Assembly: GCA_002633025.1 (NCBI GenBank)
Contig: NMRB01000010.1
Location: 68,788-132,787 of the forward strand
Origin: Notospermus geniculatus
Lineage: Eukaryota > Nemertea > Pilidiophora > Heteronemertea > Lineidae
DNA length: 64,000 bases
Direction: 5' to 3'
The notes under the pieces: generated by a model
Told to the model about the DNA's origin: nothing
The model's database searches: none
Seen by the model: the letters and a program-made list of their open reading frames with translations, nothing else
Translations under genes and position numbers: made by a program
In this document: piece by piece, positions 50,026 through 62,399 of the stretch
Numbering within the stretch: the first letter of the stretch is position 1
Layout of the letters: each line of letters starts with the position of its first letter

Positions 50026-50387
50026 GGGAGGTTTCGCAAATCTGACGAAACACGAAGTACAAAATACGAAATTGGACTTCATTTCCATGACGTAAAGTAT
50101 TTCTGGAGATGATTGCTACCACAAATGTCCCTGCTGCCAGTGCGTCTTTTTGCATATCATGTAAGACCGAAAGAGTTATGGTGCATCTTGAATTTTTAAA
50201 TTTCCACTTCGTAGATACGAAGTGGAAACGAAAGATAAATTTCAAACGTCATGCGCTAAAAGACGCTCTTACAACAAGCAGGCGATATCTGTGGTAGCAA
50301 TCATCTCCTGAAATACATTACGTCATGGAAATGAAGTCCAATTTCGTATTTCGTACTTCGTTTTTCGTCAGATTTGCGAAACCTCAC
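50026..50387. mobile_element. Tc1/mariner-type MITE, about 95-bp inverted repeats, TA flanks
   Basis: The left arm GAGGTTTCGCAAATCTGACG continues through AATACGAAATTGGACTTCAT, TTCCATGACGTAA and GGAGATGATTGCTACCA, and is mirrored at 50290-50385. TA lies just outside each end (...AATAGG and CACTATT). The centre holds a second perfect hairpin, TTCCACTTCGTA/TACGAAGTGGAA. No transposase. It ends about 150 bases from the BCL11 CCHC-exon donor site. Confidence 0.85.
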
Positions 50388-50535
50388 TATTAACCCACTA
50401 ATCAAGTACTCGAAAAAAATCTTTTCCAAAGTATTTGTTCATTCAATTCATACAGATTATGTACACGTACTGTTTAAATGAAGCACTGACTTTTCTTTGA
50501 ACTGTCTAGAAACGAAAAATATGCCCGGTCCTTAC

Positions 50536-50961
50536 CTGTATTAGTCGTATTTGATTCTGCGTCAACTTGTTTGGGTCTCGGAGGTGTGCTTGTCCCTTTG
50601 TCGTCTTTTGAACACAACACCGGTTTCGGTTCATTCTCCTTCATACCTTGAGCATTTTCTTCAATGTCCATGCTTAAGTTCATAGGGACAGTTTGAAGAT
50701 GAGCAGGCCTCGGTGACATCTTGTCACGTAACTCAGGTGTACCTTTTCTTGCCATTGGCGCAGATATGCTTGGCCTGCGATTATTTATCATTATGTTTTC
50801 CTCATCTTCGTCATTGTCTAAGTTATTGTCCGAGTCATAAGGCTGACAATTTTCCTTATTACAATGTTTGACTTTATGTTTGATGAAGCGTACTATATCG
50901 TTTAGGGCGAATTCTGTCTGGCACTCCCCACAGATGAGGACATCTGAATCCACTGAATCCA
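50536..50961 (-). CDS. BCL11: BCL11-family protein, CCHC zinc-finger exon (second coding exon)
   Basis: Internal coding exon, two bases plus 141 codons plus one base. The acceptor TATTTTCAG ends at 50962; the donor ACAG|GTAAGG begins at 50535. It enters with two bases of a split codon and leaves in phase 1, so it joins the 22032 exon in frame. Residues 10-33 form a C-x2-C-x14-H-x4-C finger (CGEC, then H, KVKH, C), with the same spacing as the N-terminal finger of vertebrate BCL11A, which mediates self-association. A long polar tail follows, with an acidic patch (NLDNDEDEENI) and VPMNLSMDIEE, where PMNLS (92-96) resembles a CtBP-binding PxDLS variant. There is no in-frame ATG before the finger; the GTG at the acceptor is not a start. 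An upstream exon must therefore supply the N-terminus, including the usual MSRRKQ-type NuRD motif, which I did not find within 51-64 kb. An extra small phase-1 exon inside the long intron, as in vertebrates, cannot be excluded. Confidence 0.93.
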
Positions 50962-53900
50962 CTGAAAATACAAAAGAAGAATGGAGATGATTTTTTTATT
51001 GAGTGACCAAAATTAGATTACATCTGGTGGTACCAAAAATGGGATAAGAGATCTATTTTTGGTGCTACCTTTTTCTGCAAGAATGTGTGATTCAAGAAGG
51101 TTGTATAAGATGATGTGTTGAAACATGTACATGTACCTGCCCTGGAAGGATATAACAAATCATAAATAACATTTTTCGTACTAGTAATTGGAGATAACTA
51201 GACAGCCAAACATAATTAATAGGCCATTGCCTAGTAGATCGAGGGACCCATGAGGTGGGGTCCACTAAGGTTACTAGTAGTTACCAGAAATTGCTAGGAT
51301 AAGAAAAGGCTGAATGACACCACTGAAAGGGAATGAGTTGACATGTGTGCATGAAACAGTGCTTCATTTCAGTAATTCCCACACCGGCCTACTTATCAAG
51401 AACAACCAGTAGTTACCTAAAACACGGACCGGTTTAGACGTGAACGCCCCATATCTATAACAGCCAGCTGGACATTTCGCAGGTGTATGTATATGCATAA
51501 TTCAATTAAACCCCACATCCATAAATGTGAATGCACATCAGTGTATTAAAATATTCAATGTCTGGACAGATGCAAATCTGATCTAGTTTCGAATGATAGC
51601 AGATAGGGATACTGGATGGACTCATTCAAATATGCAAATTTTGTAGGTGAACTTATGCATTAATTCATGCACATATATATCATTCTTCAATTTTTTTTTT
51701 GTGTATTGTCAACCCACAAGTGACACCAACTGAAAACAGATCATATAGGCTGTTACAAAAATGAGTAGCACTGCAAAAATATGCAGAGATAAGTTCTGAA
51801 GACGAAGATGCTTTCCATGAGTTATTGAATTTTCAAAATTAAGGAATCATTGGTTCAAATGGTAAAGAGGCCATTCCTTTGTATAACATGCGAGTTTTAA
51901 ACTGATTCCAAAGAAGACCTTGGAGGAAAATGCAACTGGAATACGTTAATGTTTTGATCCCTGCTGTAGCACCGAACACCACAATGACACTGAATATGTT
52001 GCATCTCTCACTGGCTCTCTATTAAATGATGCCTCAGGCAATTCTAGCTAGTTTCTGAAACTGTTCTGTAATTACTTCAAATAGAAGTCATATAATGAAA
52101 TCTAAGAAGAACTGGTGATGTGATTGAAAAAACAAAGGCTTCAATTTAGAACATTTGAAGTGGTGAGCAAACAAATAACTGGGTAGGCTTGCATCTATTT
52201 TTCAATAGAAATGAATATCAATTAGACGGGTTAAATGCCTGCAGGGTGGGAAAAAGCAATATTAAGCGAAGGTTCAAAGAAACGTTCCACACCACAAGGG
52301 TCCTTGGTTGAAAGGAGATTTTCAAAACATGTCTCATTGGTACGTAGAAGTGCATAGTTTAACGCCACAGGCCCAACTATGCAAAAACATGTATGTAGCT
52401 ATCATCAACTATTGGCAATATTTCCAGGGGTACCATTATATCCTGTCCATCTGGCTTTACTAGAAATGGAATAAATTACAGCCCATATGTAGTTTCAATG
52501 GATCATATGCAGACAGTAAAGCAAAATATTCATGAAACAATTTTAAAAAATTGGCATACTTTTTGTCAAAGGCAGTAGTCACATAATCTGCCAAAACTTT
52601 ATACATGTAAACAACATGAACATGTTTACAAATTAAATGGAGGCGATATCAGGTTCTTGTACTTTGTTAAATACAATTTCGATAAATATCCACTTTTAAT
52701 CCAGTTTACCTCTTGTATCTGCCACCCATATATGGGACTGATCGCAACACCAGTCGATACAACCTATTTACCAGCATGGTGATTACCAATGGAAAGTCAA
52801 TGATCACTTAATTACAAGGAAGATCTTCAATCTGAGGTATTCAAGCAGCAGAAGTTGTGACCTTTTACATCACTAAAGTTGTCTTCAAGCCTATGTTACT
52901 TATGTCCGTCCATAGCCCTCTGAATATGTCTTCAGATATTGCACAGCTGTCATGATGACGAATAACTGAACATTGTCTCATCAGAATTCCAATCATGAAA
53001 TTTTAGCCAAGTAATGCATTCTCTTTGCTAGATATACATGTATTTATTTTTTTAAGTAAGGTTCTCTTCAGGAGTTACTTTGCTCTAGGGCGTACAGCAG
53101 CCGTCTGTGGAGGCGGAGATGATGTAGTATATCTTAATCAGAGTACTGCCGGTGTCATATTATGGAGAAAGATATTTGATGCATATAGCATTATACATGT
53201 ACATAGTGAACATGCAGCAAAGGAATTTCATGCGTTGGGATGTCCAGGCAGTAAATCAATTGGATCTGGACCAGCACGACACTGGACAGGCACGACAGGA
53301 GGGAAGATGTTTAGATTTTTGCCATACCTCATTTAAAGGAACACATCACCAAATGTCTGTTTGACCACGACTGAATGATTTTACCTAAAGTGAACTTAAC
53401 TTGGAAAATAAGGTCCACACACTCATCAATTCCCATTAAAACTAAGCTATCGGATCTCACTGTACTAATTCCTATTATGCTGAAGTGGTCCAAACTTGCT
53501 TTCTTCTAATTACTCAATACTCCCTTCGTCTGCATCATAATTGATCATGTTTACTGGAGACCTCTTCTCGGCTCAAAGCTGCTTTGAATTGCCACCATAT
53601 CCCATGAAGAGTACGGAGTAATCAGGAATTTAGGTGCAAATCGCGCACATTGTCCGCCCCTCAGACAGTCAATAGCCATGTCCAAAATTGATTTGGTTTG
53701 AACAATCCCTCGCATTATGAATATTGGGCTCGGATAACTCTGCTGTGATGGATGGTGTTGTTGGGATTGTTTCATTTTTCAGATGGGCAAATTTGTCTGG
53801 CACTGTGAAAGATTTCGTGTCCAGTAGTCTTGTCTGGTTATAAGACCACCCTTGCCTCTTTCTTTGCAATGGCAAGCAATACAAGAAACTTAATGGACTG

Positions 53901-54025
53901 GTCAAGTGCAGTCACTGTACCAGCATGCAATGTAGATAAAACGAGAACCCCATCAATTCTTTGATCATGATCTACTTTTTTAATGACGTACGTCATAATC
54001 CAACACTCAAACTTCATTTGTCATG
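50962..54025. other. Upstream intron or flank of BCL11, no exon found
   Basis: I looked on the minus strand for a short first exon starting with an MSRRK-type sequence and found none. A hairpin (GGTACCAAAAAT/ATTTTTGGTGC, near 51033) and an ATGCAAAT octamer (about 51635) are present. Confidence 0.5.
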
Positions 54026-54217
54026 TTATCTAAGACCAAAGAAAGAGATAGCACAAAAATTGACACACAAAATGATGATAAACAGGAAGTCAATTTCCAG
54101 AATCGTAACAAATTTTCGACCCCAACCGGGGTCTTCTTCAGGCTGGCACTTTCAAGTCGAGCTACCAGAAGTGTAAAGGGCAGTCAAGGGCAACGTTACT
54201 ATATTATCTAAGACCAA
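54026..54217 (-). mobile_element. Short hairpin-bearing retroposon, copy 1, with 14-bp target-site duplication
   Basis: Flanked by perfect TTATCTAAGACCAA repeats (54026-54039 and 54204-54217). The 164-bp insert, read on the minus strand, contains CCTGAAGAAGACCCC-GGTT-GGGGTCGAAAATTTG and, towards its 3' end, CATTTTGTGTGT. It shares this architecture with 56752-56902 but extends further 5'. It carries no polymerase III boxes that I can see, so it may be the 3' end of a longer autonomous element rather than a classical SINE. Confidence 0.8.
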
Positions 54218-55150
54218 CGTTACTTTACTATAGCTAATCATTCTTAATCTGATAAAAGACCGCTATCATGCCAACCCATGGACACATCCAGTTGCCTAAA
54301 GAAGAGATATTTGTTGAAAAAGTCATGATTAAAATAATTAGGACAAATGTGTCCTTTCCCTAAGCCAGGTGATAACTCTATTTGAAATGTAGCTTCCTTT
54401 ATTGAAAAACACGTAAATTAATAAACCCATCATTGAAGTTAGATAAATCAACAATCTAGACCTTCTTTTTGATAGCGATGGTGAAAATATCTGTGTAATG
54501 AAAGCCGTCAAACCTGCTGTCCTGCACATCATAATCTTGGTGAATTGATTTTACCAACAGAGAAAATCAACCAAGGACTTGCATATTGTAGATTTCGAGA
54601 AGAACAAAGAAAGAGCGAATCGTTGGATATAAATGCATGTATTGGCAGTAGCATCATTTCTAATACCTCTTCAACAATATTTTTGCAATGTCTAACGCCA
54701 TCGCAAAGCTTGCAGTGAGCAGACAAAGGTTAAATCGGCAATGCCGGATGACCGACTTGCATTGTACGAAGAAATCACCTCACTGTTATCTCAACATGGC
54801 GACAATCCATAAGATGCTTACAAATGACAAAAAGACACTATTTCAAATTACCATGGCAACAGAATTGTGTAAATTTTATACCAGTAAGTCAGTGTCAGAA
54901 ATCTTCAGCCAGTGACATGATACAGATAATTAAATGACATTCTATCATTTTGATTTTATTACAAAAGACCCTGGTTTCATAAACCCAGCTATCTTATCAT
55001 ATGAACAACGCGGTATTGTCAACCTGATCCTTTATCTAATACACTTTTTAAAATAGTGTAATATCGTGGAATTCGAATTTTCAGAGTGATGACAATTAAC
55101 TCTTCAGATCTCATTTATCATACTGAGTAGGAGTAAAAAGCAAAAGGGCC
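54218..55150. other. No gene seen
   Basis: No recognisable domain; short overlapping frames only. Confidence 0.5.
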
Positions 55151-55466
55151 AGGGACCAATTTCACAGATGTCATGCTTGCACTTGCAGTTTCTTCGGGTT
55201 TAATAGACGTTGGCTAAGCTAACCGTTGGTTACACCAAAAATAGATAGGTGTGCGAAAAGTGAACAACTAAATTTTCATCAAAAAGCCCTGTTTGGATGG
55301 ATAATAAGCGCTATACAGAGCTAAGAAAACGGTGCGTTTTGGTGAAAAATTTATTTGTATTTTAATATTTAGTTGTATTTTAAAATTTAGTTGTATTTCC
55401 GCACGCCTATCTATTTTTGGTGGAACCAATGGTTAGCTTAACCAACGTCTATTAAATCGGCCCTTC
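55151..55466. repeat. MITE-like inverted repeat with a doubled left end
   Basis: The left arm from 55197 (TTTAATAGACGTTGGCTAAG, then ACCAAAAATAGATAGGTGTG) mirrors the right arm ending at 55463 (TTAATAGACGTTGGTTAAG in reverse complement). The centre has ACAACTAAATTTT-type short repeats. A more diverged copy of the terminus, AGGGACCAATTTCACAGATG at 55151, also resembles the right end AGGGCCGATTTAATAGACGT, suggesting nesting or an internal duplication. Confidence 0.75.
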
Positions 55467-56751
55467 AATGGCTAAAAAATTACTAAATGGAATGTTGTGA
55501 TGATTACCACTGATAATAAACAATTGGTGGACAGGGAGACTATGTACCATTGTAAAATGATCCATATGGTCGCCATTTGATAGCCTGTAAGCAAGTTTAC
55601 AATATTGATCTGAAACTAGATATATAAGCTGTCATCAAAGCTGAGGTGTTCAAATATAAACAACCCATGACTAAATACCAACAATTACACACAACTCTGC
55701 ACTAGACTCAGTTTATTAATACTGTAAATGTTTAGGTGTTGGTTAAATATGTCCGCCACTGACATAGAACATTAAAGTCTTGAATAGTTACTGTACACTG
55801 CAATTATGTGTGATTACAAAAAAATATGTATCTGCCTATAATGATCTTGTGAAACCATTACAGAAATCTGAATTCATGTGACCAGCTTATTACGAGGGTG
55901 GATACTTTGCCTTTGAAAATTAATGCTGTATAGGCTTTCAAAAAAAAATCCAATGACATTAAAGCATTTGTTTAGACTAATGATGGTTTAATAGCATTGC
56001 ATCTGCTCTTAGAGTGTATCATGGCCTAATGTACTGGCATGGGTGGGGCAGCAAAAATGGTACCCGCGAAATTACAGAGCTTCAAATTTCTATCGTTAAA
56101 CTATGTCCACAAGCAATCAAAGCTGACGATTTGCCCTGAGCGTCATGGTAAGTGTGGAGAAAAATGACATCATTTAATACTTAACGATTTTACAATTTTG
56201 TCCAAAGGATCCCCGTGCATGGTAATCAAATTGTAAAAAGTTCAGGGTGTGTTTTGTTTGCTGTACTTCACGTGAAAATGTATTCTGTGGAGAATGATTA
56301 CGTGGCATTGTAATAAGCTATTCCATCAAGTTGTGGTCTATGGTCATCATATTTATGAGCATTAACGCAATCCCCTGTTAGTAATTTCATCCTGGGCCTC
56401 ATTACTATTCTAAATAATGAATAACATGCTTGAACTGCAGGCCAGAATGCTGACATATCAGAGGACCATAGAGAATTGATGTGTCATCTGCTGATGTGGC
56501 CAATGGCGTGGTCACTGCATATATACATTGGATAGCAATTTGTTCAACTGACACTCTGACCTTGGGGCTGAATCCGTTTATCTGTTGGGTGTGTCAATAA
56601 ATGCGAGCATCCTCCTGCCTCAACAATCAAAGCTCATTTGTACTGGTTCTTGATGACTGCAGTGTCCAATCTCATCCGCTGGTCAGGATGGTTGCTCATT
56701 GATATGCAGAAAGTCAACCACGATGGAGGATGACACATAAGAAATAAACAG
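55467..56751. other. No gene seen
   Basis: AT-rich, no recognisable feature. Confidence 0.5.
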
Positions 56752-56902
56752 TGTGAGCAACGACAAGAAAGGGAAGTGCCTGAGGAAGACCCCGCTTGGG
56801 GTCGAAAATTTGCGAAATTCGGAGGTGACTTTACTTGTACTATCATTTTGTGTGTTGTTTTGGTGCTCTACATGTATGTTGGATATGTGAGCAACGACAA
56901 GA
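56752..56902 (+). mobile_element. Short hairpin-bearing retroposon, copy 2, with 17-bp target-site duplication
   Basis: Flanked by perfect TGTGAGCAACGACAAGA repeats (56752-56768 and 56886-56902). The 117-bp insert has CCTGAGGAAGACCCC-GCTT-GGGGTCGAAAATTTG followed by ATCATTTTGTGTGT and a TTTTGGTGCT stretch. The same family as 54026-54217 in opposite orientation, and shorter at its 5' end, as expected of 5' truncation during target-primed reverse transcription. Confidence 0.85.
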
Positions 56903-59900
56903 TATAGCAAACCAATGATGACTGTGTTACATAATTTTGAGCATCTTTTATATTCCTCAATTGCTGTTTAGATAGAAAACTAAATGATAAACGATGAAAC
57001 GGAGAAGCCACATTGCTATGTTTTTCTAAATTTTTCATAAAGGAGTTTGGACAATGTCAGAGCCAGAAAAAATATCGTGGTGAACTTTGAACCTGTTATG
57101 AATGAACGTGTGGCCCTCTGTCGTTTTATAATGGTTAATCCTGCCCCACATGGATCAATGGGCTGGTCGGCTCATGATACATGATATTAACACAGATGGA
57201 CGAATCTTTTGATCTGGCAGTCACACAATGGGAGGATGACCCTACAGCTATCATATCACTCAATTACTGGTCATTTTTCCCCCATACATCCATTCATTAG
57301 AGTCAAAATCTTTCAAAGTACATGCTTGATGGGTTCAATTCTTCACTTCCAACATGGCCTCCGCATGCCCCAGGCTGGTCTATGATAGGTCAGTTTAATT
57401 ATCATGAGTGAGACTCCGCTTACCGTGTACCAAACTCTTTCATCTTCCATGTGGAAAAAATGTGACAACAGTTAGTTTAATGACCAGGTGGTGATTAGCG
57501 CTGTGGATTTCAAAAACAACGTTTGATGTTTCCTAACATGAAAGTGTTAAGATATCGATCGCAACCACTAAGGAAAAATTTGACTGTGTTCAATAGTTGG
57601 TGCTACAGACCTGGAAAATTGACCATGGACACGAATGTCAGTTTAATTATGTAGCCTGGAGTTGATAGACGTACACCTCTTTACTTTTCTACTACAAACA
57701 CTATTGAGTTGACCATGTTTTCAAAAGGGCGTAATTCTTGAGAGATGCAGTCATGCCCGAAGATGGTATGATTCACTGTCGCTCATTAGCTAAGACAATG
57801 GGTTCTATGGAGATCAAAGGTGATGTCCCCGGGTGTTTTACAAGATAAATCGTCATTTGAAAGTGTATCCGTTTTACTACACGGTAAAACCTGAGATTGA
57901 AATTCTGATTCTGGCCTGATGCAGTTTCATCCATTGAGGGAAGATGAGACTCCGTGCGGGTAACAAGAGATAACCATGGAAAGAACAGAGGCAGGCAGAA
58001 AGATTACTGTTTGTTACAAGCGGAAAGTGGGTGGGATTTAGAGGTCTTTTGATATAGAATAAGATGCTTTGAACTGTCACCAAAAATGGACAACACTTCT
58101 ATAAAATGTTTTAATAAATAACCCAGAAATGAATACCCTTGATCTTCTATTTGAAACCTATTCCCAGTCGGATTGACCTTAAATTCTTATGGAGTGATGA
58201 CATTGTCAGTTCATCCACAGATGTCATAGCTACCTCCACATGAAAATGCGCATTTTGCTCCGCTTTTGATCACATGTTTGCTAAAGAACAGTGTTTACAA
58301 ATAATGCAATGACCAATAGACCAGTTAGAAGCACATCAAGGCTGCTGGCCTTTTACAGTTAACCATTTCAGTCCTAAATCCTGGTATATCAAGCCAGCAT
58401 GTATATAAATAGGTCTAGCTTTAGATTCCAATCGAGACACACAGAACCACTCTGTATTCAAAACTAGTCCCTTTCTACACAAGGATAAATATTTCCGGTG
58501 ACTACTGAGACTGCATGTGGTATAATGCCCACACTTCGGCCACCACTAAAGTTACACAAACATGATGGATCCTGATGGGGGTGGTGAAAATATTATGTTG
58601 CTTTATCTAGCCATGCTGGGTGCTATATGCAACCACACAGCATCAGAAGCAATTAAGAAAATTGTGTCTATGGGCAGTGGCACAAATGGCGAGTTACCAC
58701 AATCAGTGACAATGGCATGCTCATTTGGTTCAAATTGACAATGAAGCACAAGGAGTAAATCCGGGTAATTACGTCTTACGAGAAAAGCTGTAATACAATG
58801 AAGCAAGGGAAGTTGCTACTACGTTCATTCATGACGCTGACTCCCAGTAGGGCGTTCTGCTGCTTAACACTGGAGTAATTAGCGCAAAGATGACAAATGA
58901 CATCGTTGAAAAGAGAATCACCTGAACAAATTTGGAGATTCCCTGTACATAGAGCTTGTGTGGAAAGCATGGCAAGCAAATACATGTATAGGAATGTTCA
59001 TTGTTGGTGTTTTGATGGTGTGTGTTGTTACTGAAATGTGCAGCTGCTTCCTGCAGAATACATGTACCTGCCAAATTCAGGCCTGAACCAGAGGCGGTCA
59101 GTACCTATTCAAACGTCAGGGAATGGGTGGTACCATCATGTCTTCATCCGAGGAATTAGTTGCTGCTGATAATAACGAGTGCATCGGATGCTTACTGCTC
59201 TTCTCATGGCAGACCGGATGCAGGCAAATGAATTGCGCATGCGCAGCACGAGGCAGTCTTCTACCAATCTTGCCTCCATCAACGAGTGACAGGCCCTGAT
59301 CCTGCCAACAGCAAATGACTGGTACTATGGAACCTAGTGCTGTATTGTTAGTTTCAGGTGCCAGTGTGTACCCAAAATGTACCTATGGTTCCATTAACAT
59401 GGATTTTACCATCATACTAGTATTTACTTATTACCTGAGGAAGACTCTTAATAATTGGGTAAGACTGTTGCTAAGAGACCATCCTGCCTATTTATTCCAG
59501 GCTACTCTTAATTAACAGTTTGTAACGGACATAGCCTTGACCAAACTGGTGTAATAGAATCTAATGTCCCCCGATATGTGATGTCTCCCAACAATACATT
59601 TACAGATTAAGCTGCACCATTGATTAGAATTGGACTGTAGAGAGACCAAGACCCTTAATCCTATGACAAACAATGCATGGGGACATCAGAAAGACGGGGG
59701 CATTAGATTCTATCACACCTGTATCGAAAATCTACAATAACCTCCATTCTATTGCTCAATGTGACTTAGGTTATAAACATAACCTGATTTCCTCCTGAAA
59801 GCTTGTAGAAGGAACACCAAAATGGCTTTTATCATGGTAAACAATGAACAAATATTTTTTTGTATTAACTAGAAACAGCAATGTCCATAATCCTTGCCTT

Positions 59901-61501
59901 CGTGAAAGAAAGAATTATTCAAATAAATACATGTATAACCCATATGTAACAACAAACTTTCATGCCAAGAGATGAAATTTTTCATGATACAAATGGCTCC
60001 AACTTTGTTGAATGGTCGTTTTTAATTTCTAACTGCAATATCACAGTAACGTATATAAAGGTCCACAACAATCTTCCTTCAGGCTTAACAGTATGTCCAT
60101 TATCTGTTAGTCATACAGCTATTATAACTTGTAGGAATGAAAGGCCAGAAAACTTCTCAGGTGGGCATTTACTTTTCTTTCCAACTTGTTTTGAATAGTC
60201 TTGAATGGTGGGAATGTGTTCCTTGTATCAGGATTAGCTATTTCACTTGATGAACTGTTTTTATCCCTAAAATGGCTAACGGACAGAAAAATGCTCAAAA
60301 AGGACAAAATCACTGCCAAAAGCTCAAGCCCAATGAGAGGTATAAAAAGGGATTGAGCAACAAAGAAGGGTTTTATGTTTTTAATTTAGCGTCCAACATC
60401 AAACCTAAATAACAAAGGCAGCCTCCATCAGAAAAACCGTAACATGGAATATTGTAACATGGATGTGAGAGATTCTAAGGTATTCTAAATGTGGCCCCAG
60501 GGTGAGTTTCTTATAGCCAATACAACTGCTGTTATATAGTCACCTTTTCTCATCAGTTTAGGCCTTTGGTGATCTCCTCCGGCCTAGTTGTCACTATGGT
60601 AATCAAGGGAATGAAGACTGATCCAACATTATTGTAAATACATACGATAAGTCAAGCATGTTTTCGGCAATCCTATATGACTGAACTAAAGCAAGTTTAT
60701 ATGACAGGTTCCGGAAAAATCAAAGCGCTAACAGAAGGAAATTGGAATGGAAAGTGCTGAAGAAGAATCACAGTTTATTATATAATAAAGCAATAGGAAA
60801 TATTTTGACATCCTGTTCTGTTGTTTCATTATTTTTCTGGACAAAGCGTTTGGCATCGATGTTTTAATGGCATGGAACTTTGCAGAAAAAATGCACCAAG
60901 ACTTGTTTTTCAGCCGCATTGGAGCATAGAATTGGAATCTGTAAAGAAGACATGTGTTACGGATTCCCTGCAGCATGTGGACAACAATTGATGTGGTGAA
61001 GTACATGAGAGAAACACTAATCAACACCACCACCATGAAACTGCCAGCAGCGCCGACAAAAAACACACAATTGTTTCTTATGCACCCTGCTTGTGTTGAT
61101 AAGAAATCGCCCGGTAAACAATGGTGCTGTAACTTTCATTTTTCGGAAGTGGCACAGGTTTTTGCTGCAGAAATTCGGAACACATTGGCGTATTCAATCT
61201 GATAATGTTGTCAGGGGATAAAGTCGTACTAAAGGTACATCAGAACAATAAATGACTTGATTAACAACAGGTGTTTATTATTTGTATTAATCAAAAGCTA
61301 AACATTTTGTATACATAATAACTGCCTGTTATTTTGGTCATTCTGTTATAAAAATTTTAAGTCATAGAATCTGGCTCTTAGTGTGTGAGATGTGAAAATA
61401 CCATTCATTTCATTGTTGCCTGTTTGGTAAGCAAAAATAATTGTCCTCACGATATAGCCTCAATCCCCCTCCACAAATGTTTATTTCATCCCCGAAAATG
61501 T
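56903..61501. other. No gene seen
   Basis: Short frames on both strands, no domain, no splice-supported exon, no clear repeat. Possibly upstream intron of BCL11. Confidence 0.5.
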
Positions 61502-62398
61502 GCTTTCCGATTTTGATGTCATTGTTTATCTTCTCTCAAATAATATAATATCACTGTTTATCTAATTGGCCCACACATTTTCAAATACGGCAACCTTGCT
61601 GCACGTCTAGGATGACTCACAGAAGTTGGTCCACCATGTTTGAATCCTCAATGTCCTATTACACTTCATTGAGTTTACCGAAGCCCCTCAGGTCATATCA
61701 ATTTTTAAAGTGATTTCGAAATGATTCAGAATCAGTGAGATGTAGGACACAGCGGCTCAATGATCAAGGGAATTTGACCATCAGAATGATGCAGATTCAG
61801 CTGATGTGACATTTAAAAAAATACGAGGTTTGAGAAATGAATTTTCCTGATAAATCATTAGTGTAAAGGAGAACTACGTGGCCTTTGCCCCTTTCCCTGG
61901 TGATAGATGTTTATCAATTTGACCAAGAAATGTCACGAACTCTGCATAGAATTAATTCTGAGCGAAAGGGTAATTACTCCAGTGGTTTGTGGGAAATACA
62001 TGTATATCATACTCTTAATCATTATCATTGACATTGTCACAGGATTTGGTCCTATTCAACTTTATTTCATACTTTCTGACTCCTGGCTCATACTCTACGA
62101 AAAGTACAACTGTTTTTAATGATAAACTGCAAGTCTTCAAGAAAACAAGAGTGGAAACATAGTTTGTTGATGTGTGGTGTCTTATGATAGTATGATATCA
62201 CTGGTAACATAAAAACTTATGATGTTACTGTCCTCATCACATCACGAAACCGTGACATCACCAATAACATGATATCACTGGAATGCATATGTTCTCTAAA
62301 GCCAATTCCTTTTTGCATTTCATTGATCTACCTTCGGAAGCCATACCATACATGATATGGCGTATCATTTTCAACGGGAATGGACATCCATTCTTGAT
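61502..62398. repeat. Left copy of a 0.9-kb direct duplication ending at an n
   Basis: Matches 62400-63287 with several indels (for example AAAAAATACGAGG versus AAAATAATTTACGAGG, and a 10-bp-scale difference after CCAGTGGTT). It ends exactly at the n at 62399. The level of difference fits two haplotypes. Confidence 0.9.
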
Positions 62399-62399
62399 N
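62399..62399. other. Single-n contig junction
   Basis: One undetermined base; sequence resumes with GCTTTCCGATTTTGATGTC, identical to 61502 onward. Confidence 0.95.

Larger units (their letters stand above)
22033..50535 (-). other. 28.5-kb phase-1 intron of the BCL11 gene
   Basis: Bounded by GTAAGG at the 50535 side and TTTTACAG at the 22033 side. It holds MITE-like inverted repeats, one tRNA-derived SINE, a TGACCA-bearing minisatellite, and two assembly junctions with duplicated flanks. Its true length is therefore probably about 3.8 kb less than it appears. No convincing host exon was found inside; the open frames of 60-140 codons lack recognisable domains. Confidence 0.85.

Noticed and set aside
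54110-54151. Hammerhead ribozyme
   Set aside because: CUGANGA, hairpin and GAAA are present in order, but an extra A separates the core from stem II in both copies, and no stem III with a cleavage triplet could be identified. Kept only as a resemblance.
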